From contig NZ_AUMT01000011.1 in the NCBI RefSeq assembly GCF_000430825.1, positions 92,222 through 156,221 on the forward strand: 64,000 nucleotides of DNA, read 5' to 3'. A program made the translations under genes and the position numbers. The notes beneath the pieces were generated by a model. The model had not been told where the DNA came from and ran no database searches. It worked only from the letters and a program-made list of their open reading frames with translations. Origin of the DNA: Chryseobacterium daeguense DSM 19388 (lineage in GTDB: Bacteria; Bacteroidota; Bacteroidia; Flavobacteriales; Weeksellaceae). Each line of letters begins with the position of its first letter. Position 1 is the stretch's first letter. Shown here one piece after another: positions 35,962 through 44,554 of this stretch.

Positions 35962-35995
35962 TAAAATTAACCTTATACTATATTAATCAATTTTT

Positions 35996-36373
35996 TTATT
36001 CTTCGTAGAATTCCAGTGGTAACTGGTCCGGGTCTGTTGTGAAGAAAAATTCTTTCCCGGTAAACTCATCTGTTCTTATTTCTTCACAGGTTAATCCTTT
36101 CTGAATTAATTCTTCCCGTTTTTGTTTTACACTTTCCACCGAAAAAGCAAGATGCCTTAATCCACAGGCTTCAGGACGCGACGGCCTTTGCGGAGGATCT
36201 GGAAATGAGAATAGTTCAATTACATAATGATCTCCAATGGCTAAATCAAGCTTATAAGATTTTCTTTCTTCACGATACACTTCTCGGACGATCTTGAGGC
36301 CAAGAATTTCTGTATAAAATTTTTTCGAAATTTCGTAGTTTGAACAGATGATGGCTATATGATGAATTTTCAT
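35996..36373 (-). CDS. gloA2: VOC-family protein, YaeR/GloA2-like
   Basis: A 125-residue member of the vicinal-oxygen-chelate fold. The metal ligands of glyoxalase-type proteins are visible: His in MKIHHIAIICSNYEISKKFY, Glu in HYVIELFSFPDPP, His in GLRHLAFSVESV and Glu in DQLPLEFYEE. The PPQRPSRPEACGLRHLAF block is typical of YaeR/GloA2. Activity is likely metal-dependent; whether it is a true glyoxalase I is uncertain. It starts 8 nt after the stop of an NTF2-like gene and is probably co-transcribed. Confidence 0.85.
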   Translation of the reverse strand: MKIHHIAIICSNYEISKKFYTEILGLKIVREVYREERKSYKLDLAIGDHYVIELFSFPDPPQRPSRPEACGLRHLAFSVESVKQKREELIQKGLTCEEIRTDEFTGKEFFFTTDPDQLPLEFYEE

Positions 36374-36381
36374 TTCAGGCT

Positions 36382-36831
36382 TTATTTAATTTCTTTGCAG
36401 TTTTCTTTTCTTCTCGTGTCAATTAAATACTGGATTTTCCATTCTCCATTTTGTTTGATCAGTTGAAAGCTATTGGCTCCGCAATGAGAAAATTTTCCTT
36501 TAAAATAAAAAGAATAAGGTGTAAAAACACTCGCCAGGTTACCATCTGTATGAACAGCTTCAATAGTAATCCTTTCGTCCAGGTCATTTTTAGAATATTT
36601 GGAAATGGAAGCAATAAAATCTTTAATCTCCTCATTTTTTACGCCGTCTTTCGTAATGGTCTGGAGAATTGCCGTTTCGGAGAAAGTTGATTTTAATAAT
36701 TCCGGATCTGCATTTTTCATTGCCAGAAAAAGGTTCCTGATTGGTTTTTCCACTTCCTGATTTTGAGTTTGCTGCCCAAAACAGAATGCCCCGAATAGCA
36801 CAGCAGTCATACATATTTTGTTCATATTCAT
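36382..36831 (-). CDS. Secreted NTF2-like protein
   Basis: A 149-residue protein with a signal peptide (MNMNKICMTAVLFGAFCFGQ; the second Met is an alternative start). Motifs EVEKPIRNLFLAMKNADPEL, LKSTFSETAILQTIT, ASVFTPYSFYFKGKFSHCGA and NGEWKIQYLIDTRRKENC fit the lumazine-binding-like/NTF2 fold of small exported proteins in this phylum. Catalytic role unknown. It precedes the VOC gene in the same direction with an 8-nt gap. Confidence 0.78.
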   Translation of the reverse strand: MNMNKICMTAVLFGAFCFGQQTQNQEVEKPIRNLFLAMKNADPELLKSTFSETAILQTITKDGVKNEEIKDFIASISKYSKNDLDERITIEAVHTDGNLASVFTPYSFYFKGKFSHCGANSFQLIKQNGEWKIQYLIDTRRKENCKEIK

Positions 36832-36959
36832 CTTAATTAAGTCAGATGAATAAAAATAGGAAAAATAAATATTCCTTTTTACAATAATTTGAAAAGTTTA
36901 AAATCAAGATGTATGAAAAATTGTAAAAAATAAATTAAATTTATCATTATTTAATAAAC

Positions 36960-38039
36960 ATGTGGACAGCTTACCTGATTCTGACTGTATTGTCGTTAAT
37001 TTTAACCCTACTCCCAAAAATTCAAAATTCTCACTGGATATTCCGGGTTCCTGAATTTGGAAAAATACAGATCACCTTTATTATACTTTTTACATTTATT
37101 TTTGGTTTTTTCGCAGGAGATTATGTAAATCTGTGGTATTATCAGCTTCTTTTACTAATCATGCTGATCCATCACAGCGTAACGCTTGTAAAATACACAC
37201 CGCTTTACCCCGTTAAAAAATATTCACGACACGGCGATTCATCACAAAAGATTAAATTTATTTCAGCGAATGTCTATCAGTTCAATAAAGAATACAATCG
37301 TTTTATCAACCTTATAGAAAAATTTCAGCCCGATTTTTTCTTAACCATGGAAAGCAACAGCGACTGGGAGAAAGCCCTTCAGACTCTGGAAAAAAAATAC
37401 ACTTATCATCACAAGGTGACGCTGGAAAATACGTATGGAATGCATTTTTATTCTAAAATTAAAATTGACGAATCGAAAACGCATTATTTTGTTGCCGATG
37501 ATATTCCTACCATTGAGGCACATCTGGAAACTGATGACGGCTTTAAATTTGTATTTTTTGGGATTCATCCGCCACCACCGAGCCCAACCGAAGAAGAAAC
37601 ATCCAAAGAAAGAGACGGCGACCTTCTGAGCACAGCGAAAAGAGTTACAAAAATTAATAAGCAGGTGATTGTTGTAGGTGATTTTAATAATGTTGCCTGG
37701 TCGAAATCATCCGTTCTTTTCAGGAAAACCAGCCATTTGATTGATCCCAGAATCGGGCGCTCTTTTGTGTCGACTTTTCATGCAAAATACCAGCTTTTAA
37801 GATTTCCGATCGATTTAATGTTTCACAGCGAAAATATTTTTATTGAAGAGCTAAAAACACTGGAAAATTTTGGCTCAGACCATCTTCCGGTTTATTGTGA
37901 ATTTTTCATAGACCATGAAAATGGTGAACAAGAAGAAAGAATTGACGGTGCCACGCAAAAGGAAAAAGCCGAAGCTGAGGAAATGATTCAGGAAGGTAAA
38001 AAGGAAGACGGTAACAGGGATGCAGTGGTTACTGAATAG
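36960..38039 (+). CDS. Membrane-anchored endonuclease/exonuclease/phosphatase-family protein
   Basis: A 359-residue protein. Three hydrophobic helices cover the first ~80 residues, followed by an EEP domain: KFISANVYQFNKEY (Asn), DFFLTMESNSDWEKAL (catalytic Glu), YGMHFYSKI, VVGDFNNVAWSKSS (Asp-Asn pair) and FGSDHLPVYCEF (Asp-His). The C-terminal ~45 residues are a Glu/Lys-rich tail, which is unusual. Members of this membrane-bound subgroup could act on DNA, lipids or sugar phosphates; the EEP sequence alone does not decide. Confidence 0.88.
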   Translation: MWTAYLILTVLSLILTLLPKIQNSHWIFRVPEFGKIQITFIILFTFIFGFFAGDYVNLWYYQLLLLIMLIHHSVTLVKYTPLYPVKKYSRHGDSSQKIKFISANVYQFNKEYNRFINLIEKFQPDFFLTMESNSDWEKALQTLEKKYTYHHKVTLENTYGMHFYSKIKIDESKTHYFVADDIPTIEAHLETDDGFKFVFFGIHPPPPSPTEEETSKERDGDLLSTAKRVTKINKQVIVVGDFNNVAWSKSSVLFRKTSHLIDPRIGRSFVSTFHAKYQLLRFPIDLMFHSENIFIEELKTLENFGSDHLPVYCEFFIDHENGEQEERIDGATQKEKAEAEEMIQEGKKEDGNRDAVVTE

Positions 38040-38092
38040 AATTTATGATAAATTACAAACAATTTGTCACAGGAATCTAAGCCCGCAAATTA

Positions 38093-38120
38093 AAAAAACG
38101 AACTAAAAGTCCGTTTTTGC
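38093..38120. terminator. Bidirectional terminator
   Basis: Stem AAAACGAACT / AGTCCGTTTT (one G-U pair) with loop AAA, A-run to the left and T-run to the right, between the convergent EEP gene and mvaD. Confidence 0.75.
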
Positions 38121-38141
38121 ATATATATTTTTTTCCCAATT

Positions 38142-39197
38142 CTAAAATCTCATTACATCTTTCACCACTCCGTTTTTCTGGGTGTGCTGTAATAATTCAG
38201 CTTCGATAAATGCTTTAATTTTTTCCTCAGAACCATTATTCGGGAACAAAAGATGAACATTTGCACCTGCATCCAACGTAAAAAATAAAGGCAAATCCGT
38301 TTCCTTTCTGAAATCCCAGATTTTATTAATGACCTCTAATGTTCCCGTTTTCATTAAAATAAATGCTGGGTCGCTCATCATCATCATTGCATGCAAGGTC
38401 AATGCTTCATGTTCTACTAATTTAATAAAACGCTGCATATCTCCACTTTTAAGAATCTCTTTCATAGGCTCAAAATTCTCTCTGGCCTCCTGGAATCTTC
38501 TCTCTGCATAAGGATTTGATTTCATCAAACCGTGTCCTACCGTAGATGAAACGCTTTTCTGCCCTTCATGAATTAACAATACCCAATCATTAAAATTTTT
38601 AAAAATCTCATGAATCTCATCATTCGGATATTGTACAGCAAATAAGTCTGAGCTTCCTTTTACCTGAGATTCACCCCAGACTACCAATCCGTTGTACAGG
38701 CTTCGGCAGGCACTTCCGCTGCCTAATCTTGCTAAGAAAGAAGCTTTCCTCAGTGATTCTTCTTCAGCATTTTGACCTGAAAAAGTTTCGTCCAGCTTCA
38801 TTAAACATTTTGCAATAGCTCCAAAACCAGATGCCGAGCTGGCAATCCCGGAGCTGTGCGGAAAGGTATTTTCAGTTCTTATAATATACTTTCCTTTTAA
38901 AATCCAAGGAAGGTACTGCTCTATATTTTTAAAGTATTTTTCAATTTTTTCAGCAAATTTTACTTCTTCATTTCCGGCCAGAAACGTTTGGACAGAAAAC
39001 GGCTCATCTGCTAAAAATTCCATTGTAGTATTGGTTTTACAATGATTTAGGGTATAGCTGATACTTGGGTTAGCAGGAATCTGGTTGTCATACTTTCCCC
39101 AATATTTGATCAGGGCAATGTTTGACGGACAGCTTTCAGAAACTGTCAGATTATTTATCGTAAAATCTTTTTTTCCTAGAAATTCTTGTGTTGTCAT
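38142..39197 (-). CDS. mvaD: Diphosphomevalonate decarboxylase
   Basis: A 351-residue GHMP-kinase-fold enzyme making isopentenyl diphosphate from mevalonate diphosphate. Signatures: SESCPSNIALIKYWGKYDNQ, IPANPSISYTLNHC, the ATP loop TFPHSSGIASSASGFGAIA, and ARLGSGSACRSLYNGLVVWG. It shows that isoprenoids are made by the mevalonate route, as in other flavobacteria. No other pathway gene lies in the window. An acyl-CoA ligase and a reductase are encoded upstream on the same strand with a 73-nt gap. Confidence 0.95.
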   Translation of the reverse strand: MTTQEFLGKKDFTINNLTVSESCPSNIALIKYWGKYDNQIPANPSISYTLNHCKTNTTMEFLADEPFSVQTFLAGNEEVKFAEKIEKYFKNIEQYLPWILKGKYIIRTENTFPHSSGIASSASGFGAIAKCLMKLDETFSGQNAEEESLRKASFLARLGSGSACRSLYNGLVVWGESQVKGSSDLFAVQYPNDEIHEIFKNFNDWVLLIHEGQKSVSSTVGHGLMKSNPYAERRFQEARENFEPMKEILKSGDMQRFIKLVEHEALTLHAMMMMSDPAFILMKTGTLEVINKIWDFRKETDLPLFFTLDAGANVHLLFPNNGSEEKIKAFIEAELLQHTQKNGVVKDVMRF

Positions 39198-39270
39198 AAT
39201 TTTGATGGTGCTATTTTCAAAGCTCCTGTATATTATTTATTGTATTTCAGGTCTCAATTAAAATTAAGTC

Positions 39271-41040
39271 TTAATACATTTTTTCAATTAAATCCGCATA
39301 TTTTTTAAGCACTACATTTCTTTTCACCTTCAATGTAGGGGTAATTTCTCCAGTACTGATTTCAAATTCTGCAGGCATTAAAGTAAATTTTTTCACCTTT
39401 TCATAGTCGGAAAGATGTTCTTGAAGCTCTTTAATTTTTTCTTTATAAAAACTAATAATCTTCTCGTTTTTTACGGTTTCTTCCCAATTGCTGAACTGAA
39501 TATTATTCTTTTTAATAAAATCACTTAAAAATTCAAAATTTGGGACAATTAAAGCAGACACAAATTGTCTTCCTTCTGCAATCAGGACAATCTGCTGAAT
39601 GAAATTATTATTGGTCAGAAGATTTTCAATCTGCTGCGGTGCAATGTATTTTCCGTTGGAAGTCTTCATGAGATCCTTCAATCTGTCGGTAATAATCAGA
39701 TTTCCATGATCATCAATTTTCCCTGCATCTCCGGTTTTGAACCAGCCGTCATTGGTAAAAACCTTTTGCGTTTCTTCCGGTTTTTTGTAGTAACCTTTCA
39801 TGATTCCGTTTCCTTTTGCCTGGATTTCGTCTCCTTCACCAATTCGGATTTCTACGCCCGGCAAAGGTTTTCCGCTCGTTCCGTGCTCAAAATGTGTCAA
39901 CGGGAAAAGAGTGAGAGTAGCAGTCGTTTCAGTAAGACCGTAGCCAACCGTAATGTGAATTCCCACAGATTCAAAGAACTTCGTAACTTCCGGCGACAAA
40001 GATGCACCGCCACATGGCAGGAACCAAAGCCTGCCTCCCATTTTTTCTTTTATTTTACTGAAAACCAATGACTCTGCTATGGATTCTTTTATTTTTAAAC
40101 CAAAAGGTATCGGTTTTTCATTTCTTCTCAATTCCGCAGTCTGGGAACCGGTCTCAATGGCCCAATCGAATATTTTTTTCTTTAATGATGAACCTTCCTG
40201 CGCCTTTTCCAGAACACCGGCATAGACCTTTTGGAAAAACCTCGGAACTGCGCACATCATAGTCGGTTTTACTTCTTCAAGAGCCGAGGCTATATTTTTT
40301 GGGTCTTCAAGGAAATAAACCCTTGCCCCACCGTACAGGCAAAGCAGGCTCCAGCTTCTTTCAAATACATGGCTTAAAGGTAAGAATGCCAGTGAAAGCT
40401 CTTCTTCAAAATTTTTAAACTTAAAAAATTCAAAATGAGCATCAAAAGCTTTGATAAAATTACCATGGGTAAGCATCACTCCTTTTGGGGTTCCGGTAGT
40501 TCCTGAAGTATAGATGAGAGTAGCTACATCGTCATATTCTTTTTTACAGAATTCAAGTTTTGTGGATGATTTTGCGATAAAATCTTCAAGATAAAAGCTG
40601 CTGAATTCTTTTTTGATCCAAACGGCTTTTTTAGAAACAATAATTGTTTGCAGATCATTATCTTCCTTATGTAAGGCTTCCAGACACCCGTCATATTGCT
40701 GCTGATCTCCTATCAGAACTATTTTTGCCCCGGAATCTTTGATGATATATTCTGCCTGCTCAGCATTATTTGTAGAGTAAATGGGGACGGTAACCGCACC
40801 AATGGCTATTGCCGCCAAATCAAAAATCATCCATTCCGAAGAATTATCAGAATAAATAGCTACTTTATCATTTTCCTGAATTCCTGCATTTTTCAGTGAA
40901 TTCGCTGTTTTAAAAATAATTTCACTGAATTTTTTCCAGCTCAGTTCTTTCCATCCTGCATCTTTCTTTTTAAAGCCGATTGCAGATTTTACAGGATGTT
41001 TTTCTACATTCTTATGGATAATTGCCTCTGCAAGATTCAT
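39271..41040 (-). CDS. Long-chain fatty-acid--CoA ligase (AMP-forming)
   Basis: A 589-residue adenylate-forming enzyme. Motifs: the P-loop-like ATLIYTSGTTGTPKGVMLTH, FLPLSHVFERSWS, the GYGLTETTATLTL region, GVEIRIGEGDEIQAKGNGIM, DGWFKTGDAGKIDDHGNLII, then DRLKDLMKTSNGKYIAPQQI with the C-terminal hinge. The length and the FERSWSLLCLYGGARVYF block fit the FadD15/long-chain group. It activates fatty acids to acyl-CoA at the membrane. Its ATG overlaps the upstream reductase gene by 4 bases (ATGA), so the two are coupled. Confidence 0.92.
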   Translation of the reverse strand: MNLAEAIIHKNVEKHPVKSAIGFKKKDAGWKELSWKKFSEIIFKTANSLKNAGIQENDKVAIYSDNSSEWMIFDLAAIAIGAVTVPIYSTNNAEQAEYIIKDSGAKIVLIGDQQQYDGCLEALHKEDNDLQTIIVSKKAVWIKKEFSSFYLEDFIAKSSTKLEFCKKEYDDVATLIYTSGTTGTPKGVMLTHGNFIKAFDAHFEFFKFKNFEEELSLAFLPLSHVFERSWSLLCLYGGARVYFLEDPKNIASALEEVKPTMMCAVPRFFQKVYAGVLEKAQEGSSLKKKIFDWAIETGSQTAELRRNEKPIPFGLKIKESIAESLVFSKIKEKMGGRLWFLPCGGASLSPEVTKFFESVGIHITVGYGLTETTATLTLFPLTHFEHGTSGKPLPGVEIRIGEGDEIQAKGNGIMKGYYKKPEETQKVFTNDGWFKTGDAGKIDDHGNLIITDRLKDLMKTSNGKYIAPQQIENLLTNNNFIQQIVLIAEGRQFVSALIVPNFEFLSDFIKKNNIQFSNWEETVKNEKIISFYKEKIKELQEHLSDYEKVKKFTLMPAEFEISTGEITPTLKVKRNVVLKKYADLIEKMY

Positions 41041-42053
41041 TTCTTCCCTTTTTTATCGTTAATATAATTATTTAAATGAAAATCAATACTTTCCGAAACA
41101 GGAATAAACTGATAATCAAGCCTCTCTTTTATTTTCTCATTAGAAATAATGTTGAATGATGATACGGATTCAATATTGGATCTCGTTACCATCTGTAATT
41201 TCGGGATCAGCCATCCTAAAAGAAAATTGGCAACTCTTCCCAGGTTTAATAAAGATCTGGACAATACTTTTGCTTTTTTCAAGCCCAGCTTTTGCCTGAT
41301 CTGATTACCAATGTCTTCATACTTTTTATTTTCTGAAACCAGAATAAAACGTTCCCCGAAAATATTTCTTTCCATAAGCTCTATCGCAATGGCCGCTACA
41401 TCTCTTACATCCACATAAGCAGAACCGCCGGAAAAAGTAAACGGATTCTCTTCGAAAACAGGAAATATCTGGCCGCTGCTCTGGCTCCAGCTTCCTGTAC
41501 CGATGATCATTCCGGGATTTATAACAGCTACGTTTAGACCTTCTGCAGAAGCTCTCCAAGCTTCCATTTCAGAAAGGTGCTTGGATATTCCGTAGGCAGA
41601 ATGGTACAGCTTAGGATTAAAGTCAGAGTTTTCATCTAATTCCCCTTTTTCATTAAAACCATCCAAAACAGCTACAGAACTTACATGCAGAAATTTTTTC
41701 ACCTCAGAATTTTCGCAGGCATAAAAAAGATTTTCCGTTCCTTTTACATTGGTGCGGTGCATTTCTTTTTCATCATTGGGATGAAAGCCTACTTTTGCGG
41801 CACAGTGGTATACCTCATCAACTCCCTTTAATGCATCCTGCAAGGAATTAATATCATTAAAATCCACATCTATCCATTCAATTTTATTAAAAAAACCTTC
41901 AGGATCATCCGTGTAAAATGTATAGGAATGTTTTACCTCGTTTATATTGCTTCCCGTTCTTTTAGAAGCACGTACGTTTTTGCCCTTTTTAAGGAGCTCC
42001 AAAACAATTACTCTGCCCAAAATTCCGGTTGCACCCGTTACAAAAACCATCAA
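41037..42053 (-). CDS. NAD(P)-dependent epimerase/reductase (extended SDR)
   Basis: A 338-residue extended short-chain dehydrogenase. The Rossmann motif is VFVTGATGILGRVIVLELLK, then VDVNDxN-like DVDFNDINSLQDAL, VYHCAAKVGFHPNDEKEMHR, TNVKGTENLFYACE, HVSSVAVLDG and the catalytic Tyr in SAYGISKHLSEMEAW (YxxxK). VINPGMIIGTG follows. The closest function may be a dihydroflavonol-4-reductase-like or sterol/sugar-type reductase; the substrate is unknown. It is coupled to the acyl-CoA ligase, which hints at lipid metabolism. The first of two Met codons is used. Confidence 0.88.
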   Translation of the reverse strand: MMVFVTGATGILGRVIVLELLKKGKNVRASKRTGSNINEVKHSYTFYTDDPEGFFNKIEWIDVDFNDINSLQDALKGVDEVYHCAAKVGFHPNDEKEMHRTNVKGTENLFYACENSEVKKFLHVSSVAVLDGFNEKGELDENSDFNPKLYHSAYGISKHLSEMEAWRASAEGLNVAVINPGMIIGTGSWSQSSGQIFPVFEENPFTFSGGSAYVDVRDVAAIAIELMERNIFGERFILVSENKKYEDIGNQIRQKLGLKKAKVLSRSLLNLGRVANFLLGWLIPKLQMVTRSNIESVSSFNIISNEKIKERLDYQFIPVSESIDFHLNNYINDKKGKK

Positions 42054-42172
42054 TTTTTTTTACTTGATTGTTTACTAAATTATGATAATATTCTACGTTA
42101 TGCAAATTTGCGATTTTTAAAGCAGAATTCAATTTTTTTTTGACTGATAAAAGGTAAAGTTTATTATTTTAA

Positions 42173-42230
42173 GCTTCGGCTAAAGCCTTTTGTATTGCTT
42201 TTAAAAATGAAAAACGGGCTAAAGCCCGTT
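42173..42230 (-). terminator. Repeat-derived terminator after the graspetide operon
   Basis: Two related palindromes: GGCTAAAGCC near 42178 and AACGGGCTAAAGCCCGTT at 42213-42230. On the minus strand the second gives AACGGGC-TTTA-GCCCGTT followed by TTTCATTTTT, a good intrinsic terminator 56 nt after the last ATP-grasp gene. I recognise the CGGGCTAAAGCCCGTTCCTA wording as a common dispersed intergenic sequence in Chryseobacterium-like genomes. Confidence 0.65.
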
Positions 42231-42286
42231 CCTACTGAATTACATTTTGTAAAAAAATTTATGTTCCTAACCTTTTACCGTAAAAC

Positions 42287-43291
42287 TTACACCAGCACCA
42301 TATTATTTCTTCTGGAAGCTTTATCACATAAAATATCTGCGATGCTTTTTGAAATGAGATTTCCTTCGGTGAGGTTATCAAGCCAGAAAAATTCTCCGGC
42401 GGCGTTGATTTCAATAAAATAATATTCATCTTCTGGAGAGACAATGATATCAATAGCCCCGTAATCTACATGATAAACGTCGAGAAGCTCAAGCAATTTT
42501 GCTTCAATATTCGCGGGAAGCTCCGTAGGGATCCATTTATCAATAAGATTCACGCCATCCTTTCGCCAGTCTATTTTTGCTGCTTCAGATTGTTGGGAAT
42601 CAATTTCGAATGCATAAACATCACGTCCTACAACCGTTACGCGAAGTTCTTTTTTCTTCTCAATTTTCTTTTGAAACTGCATCGGGCAATACAAAAGAGA
42701 ATCAAGCTCTTCCAGTTTATCTTCATTGACAACATTGGTAAAAACCACACTTTCAACACCTTCTTCATAGATTGCAAATCCGGTCTGCATTTTTGCGATC
42801 ACATTTTGGTGCTTTATAATGAACTGCTTTGCTTCTTCCGGGTTATTCGTGATACAGGTTTCCGGTATTTTCAAGCCTATTTTGTCTGCAATTTTCAGCT
42901 GTTCTTCTTTACTGTCCAGCCTTCTGTAAATACTCGGTTTTCCTAATGAATAGGCATCTACAGATTCCAAAAAACCAAAAAGCGTATTGCGGATTTCTCC
43001 CATTGCGGCGCCATAAAATCTGGTATCCATTTCTTCTTTTAATCCATCTCCGATATTGTAAGCTCTTCTGTACCAGACCGCTGCAATATCATCCAGACGG
43101 TATTTTTTTTCCGGAGTTTCCAGAACCGTGATCCATTTTCCGTCCTGAAAACTGGTTGATAATTTATTTTTTAAAGGATATAAATCCACATCAAAGCGAA
43201 TTACTTCACAATTATTTTTAGCGATATATTCTGTTACTTTTTCAATGGAAAAATTATCATTTGTATGTGTAATTATTAAAATTTTATTCAT
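42287..43291 (-). CDS. MvdC/MvdD-family ATP-grasp peptide ligase (graspetide maturase) 2
   Basis: A 334-residue ATP-grasp enzyme. The N-terminal third (MNKILIITHTNDNFSIEKVT, EVIRFDVDLYPLKNK, DIAAVWYRRAYNIG) is the precursor-binding region of microviridin-type ligases. The ATP-grasp domain has RRLDSKEEQLKIADKIGLKI, PETCITNN, the YCPMQFQKKIEKKKELRVTV block and the metal-binding end YGAIDIIVSPEDEYYFIEIN, AAGEFFWLD. It would form omega-ester or omega-amide bonds between core Thr/Ser/Lys and Asp/Glu side chains. It overlaps the preceding ligase by 8 bases. Which bond type each ligase makes cannot be decided from sequence alone. Confidence 0.9.
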   Translation of the reverse strand: MNKILIITHTNDNFSIEKVTEYIAKNNCEVIRFDVDLYPLKNKLSTSFQDGKWITVLETPEKKYRLDDIAAVWYRRAYNIGDGLKEEMDTRFYGAAMGEIRNTLFGFLESVDAYSLGKPSIYRRLDSKEEQLKIADKIGLKIPETCITNNPEEAKQFIIKHQNVIAKMQTGFAIYEEGVESVVFTNVVNEDKLEELDSLLYCPMQFQKKIEKKKELRVTVVGRDVYAFEIDSQQSEAAKIDWRKDGVNLIDKWIPTELPANIEAKLLELLDVYHVDYGAIDIIVSPEDEYYFIEINAAGEFFWLDNLTEGNLISKSIADILCDKASRRNNMVLV

Positions 43292-44240
43292 TGGTTTTCA
43301 TTCTTTTTATAAGATTATCGGCTATTCTTTCAGCAATCGGGAAATTCAGTTCTTTCTGCAGCATTCCCCACTCTCCCTGCGGATTTACTTCGAGGAAGTA
43401 ATAATTTCCGTCTTTTCCTTTGATCATATCAATGGCTCCGAAATAAAGTCCCATTTCTTTCATCATTGAAGTAAGGTCAAGCTTAGTATTTTCCGGAAGA
43501 TTATATTCTGACCAAAAATAATTTCCCTGAGCAATTCTCCAGTCGGTATTTTCGCTGTTATTGATTTTTCCTGTAAAAAATTCACCATCCACATATACTA
43601 TTCTCAACTCATATTCTTTTTCAATGTATGGTTGAAAGATCATCGGACAATATTCAACATCTGAAATATCTTCCAAAGAATTTTCGTCAATTATACTTGT
43701 TGATATAAAATTTTCCCCTCCCATGGATTTTGTAATTACACCGTGAAGCTTTGCTGCCATTTTGCCGTTGCAGTTTTCATGAAAAAATTTCGTTATTTCT
43801 TGAGAATTGTTTGAAAATATTGTTTCAGGAATTATGAGATTATTTTTTTTTGCAATTTTCAGCTGCAGCATTTTATTTTCGTCAATTTTCCTTTCATTTT
43901 CAAAAGGATTGATCCAAGGAATATTGTCCAAAATGGTAAAAAGATTATAACGCATGCTTGAATATTCTTTCACAAAAATCTTTTCATAATCTTCGTCCAA
44001 TTCCTCAGGAATACTTATTCTCCATGCTTTTCTGTGCCAGACTGCTTTTATTTCGGAAGAGCTAATTATATTCCCAAATTCATCTGTTAACTCAAAATAA
44101 TCTTCACGAATTGTGATTTTCTGAAGATGATTCAACCGGTCCGAATTCAACCTGAAATAAGGAATATTTTTCGTTTTTAAATATTCAAAAAACAGATCTA
44201 TAGTGTAAAAATCCTGAGAATGCGTAATACAAAGAATCAT
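43284..44240 (-). CDS. MvdC/MvdD-family ATP-grasp peptide ligase (graspetide maturase) 1
   Basis: A 318-residue ATP-grasp enzyme, paralogous to the next gene. N-terminal MILCITHSQDFYTIDLFFEY and EIKAVWHRKAWRISIP form the leader-binding part. The core has ENKMLQLKIAKKNNLIIPET, GKMAAKLHGVITKSMGGENF, EYCPMIFQPYIEKEYELRIV and YGAIDMIKGKDGNYYFLEVN, PQGEWGMLQ with the Mg-binding ExN. It follows the two precursor genes after an 80-nt gap holding a strong terminator hairpin, so it is probably expressed by read-through. With two ligases, both lactone and lactam rings are possible, as in microviridins. Confidence 0.9.
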   Translation of the reverse strand: MILCITHSQDFYTIDLFFEYLKTKNIPYFRLNSDRLNHLQKITIREDYFELTDEFGNIISSSEIKAVWHRKAWRISIPEELDEDYEKIFVKEYSSMRYNLFTILDNIPWINPFENERKIDENKMLQLKIAKKNNLIIPETIFSNNSQEITKFFHENCNGKMAAKLHGVITKSMGGENFISTSIIDENSLEDISDVEYCPMIFQPYIEKEYELRIVYVDGEFFTGKINNSENTDWRIAQGNYFWSEYNLPENTKLDLTSMMKEMGLYFGAIDMIKGKDGNYYFLEVNPQGEWGMLQKELNFPIAERIADNLIKRMKTNE

Positions 44241-44256
44241 TTTGCCGATTTTTATT

Positions 44257-44288
44257 AAAAAAGGAAACTTAGATATTAAGTTTCCTTT
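44257..44288 (-). terminator. Intercistronic terminator/attenuator in the graspetide operon
   Basis: On the minus strand, AAAGGAAACTTA pairs perfectly with TAAGTTTCCTTT (12 bp, loop ATATC) and runs straight into TTTTTTAATAAAAA. It stands between the second precursor gene and the first ATP-grasp gene, which begins 17 nt beyond the U-run. No new TAnnTTTG box is visible after it, so partial read-through would give more precursor than enzyme mRNA. Confidence 0.8.
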
Positions 44289-44320
44289 CGTATAGTTTTA
44301 TTAGTGTCCGAAACTATATA

Positions 44321-44515
44321 CTAAACAGACTGCACATCATCATCACCGTCAGATGGATATTTCTGAGTCTGCGCCATATCGTAAATAGGCTTGGTAACCG
44401 TATCTACTTCAGGTTTTGTGATGATTCCGCCTCCTTTTACTTTTTGAGGCTCATTGATTTGTTTTTCTAAAAATGCAGCGAAAAATGGCTTTTTCTTTGA
44501 GTTTTTGTTTTTCAT
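44321..44515 (-). CDS. Graspetide (microviridin-like) precursor peptide B
   Basis: A 64-residue precursor. Leader: lysine-rich start, then PFFAAFLEKQ (residues 10-19), the PFFxxFLE helix by which microviridin ligases recognise substrates. A KVKGGG stretch at 25-30 looks like a double-glycine processing site. Two TKPxxD units follow (Thr33, Thr41), then the core T50-Q-K-Y-P-S-D-G-D-D at 50-59, matching the microviridin pattern TxKxPSDx(E/D)(D/E), and a DVQSV tail. Expected rings: Thr50, Ser55 and Lys52 to downstream Asp side chains, but this is inference. It lies 39 nt after precursor A. Confidence 0.88.
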   Translation of the reverse strand: MKNKNSKKKPFFAAFLEKQINEPQKVKGGGIITKPEVDTVTKPIYDMAQTQKYPSDGDDDVQSV

Positions 44516-44554
44516 AATGTTTGTAATTGAGTTAAAATAATATTGGGTTTCGTT

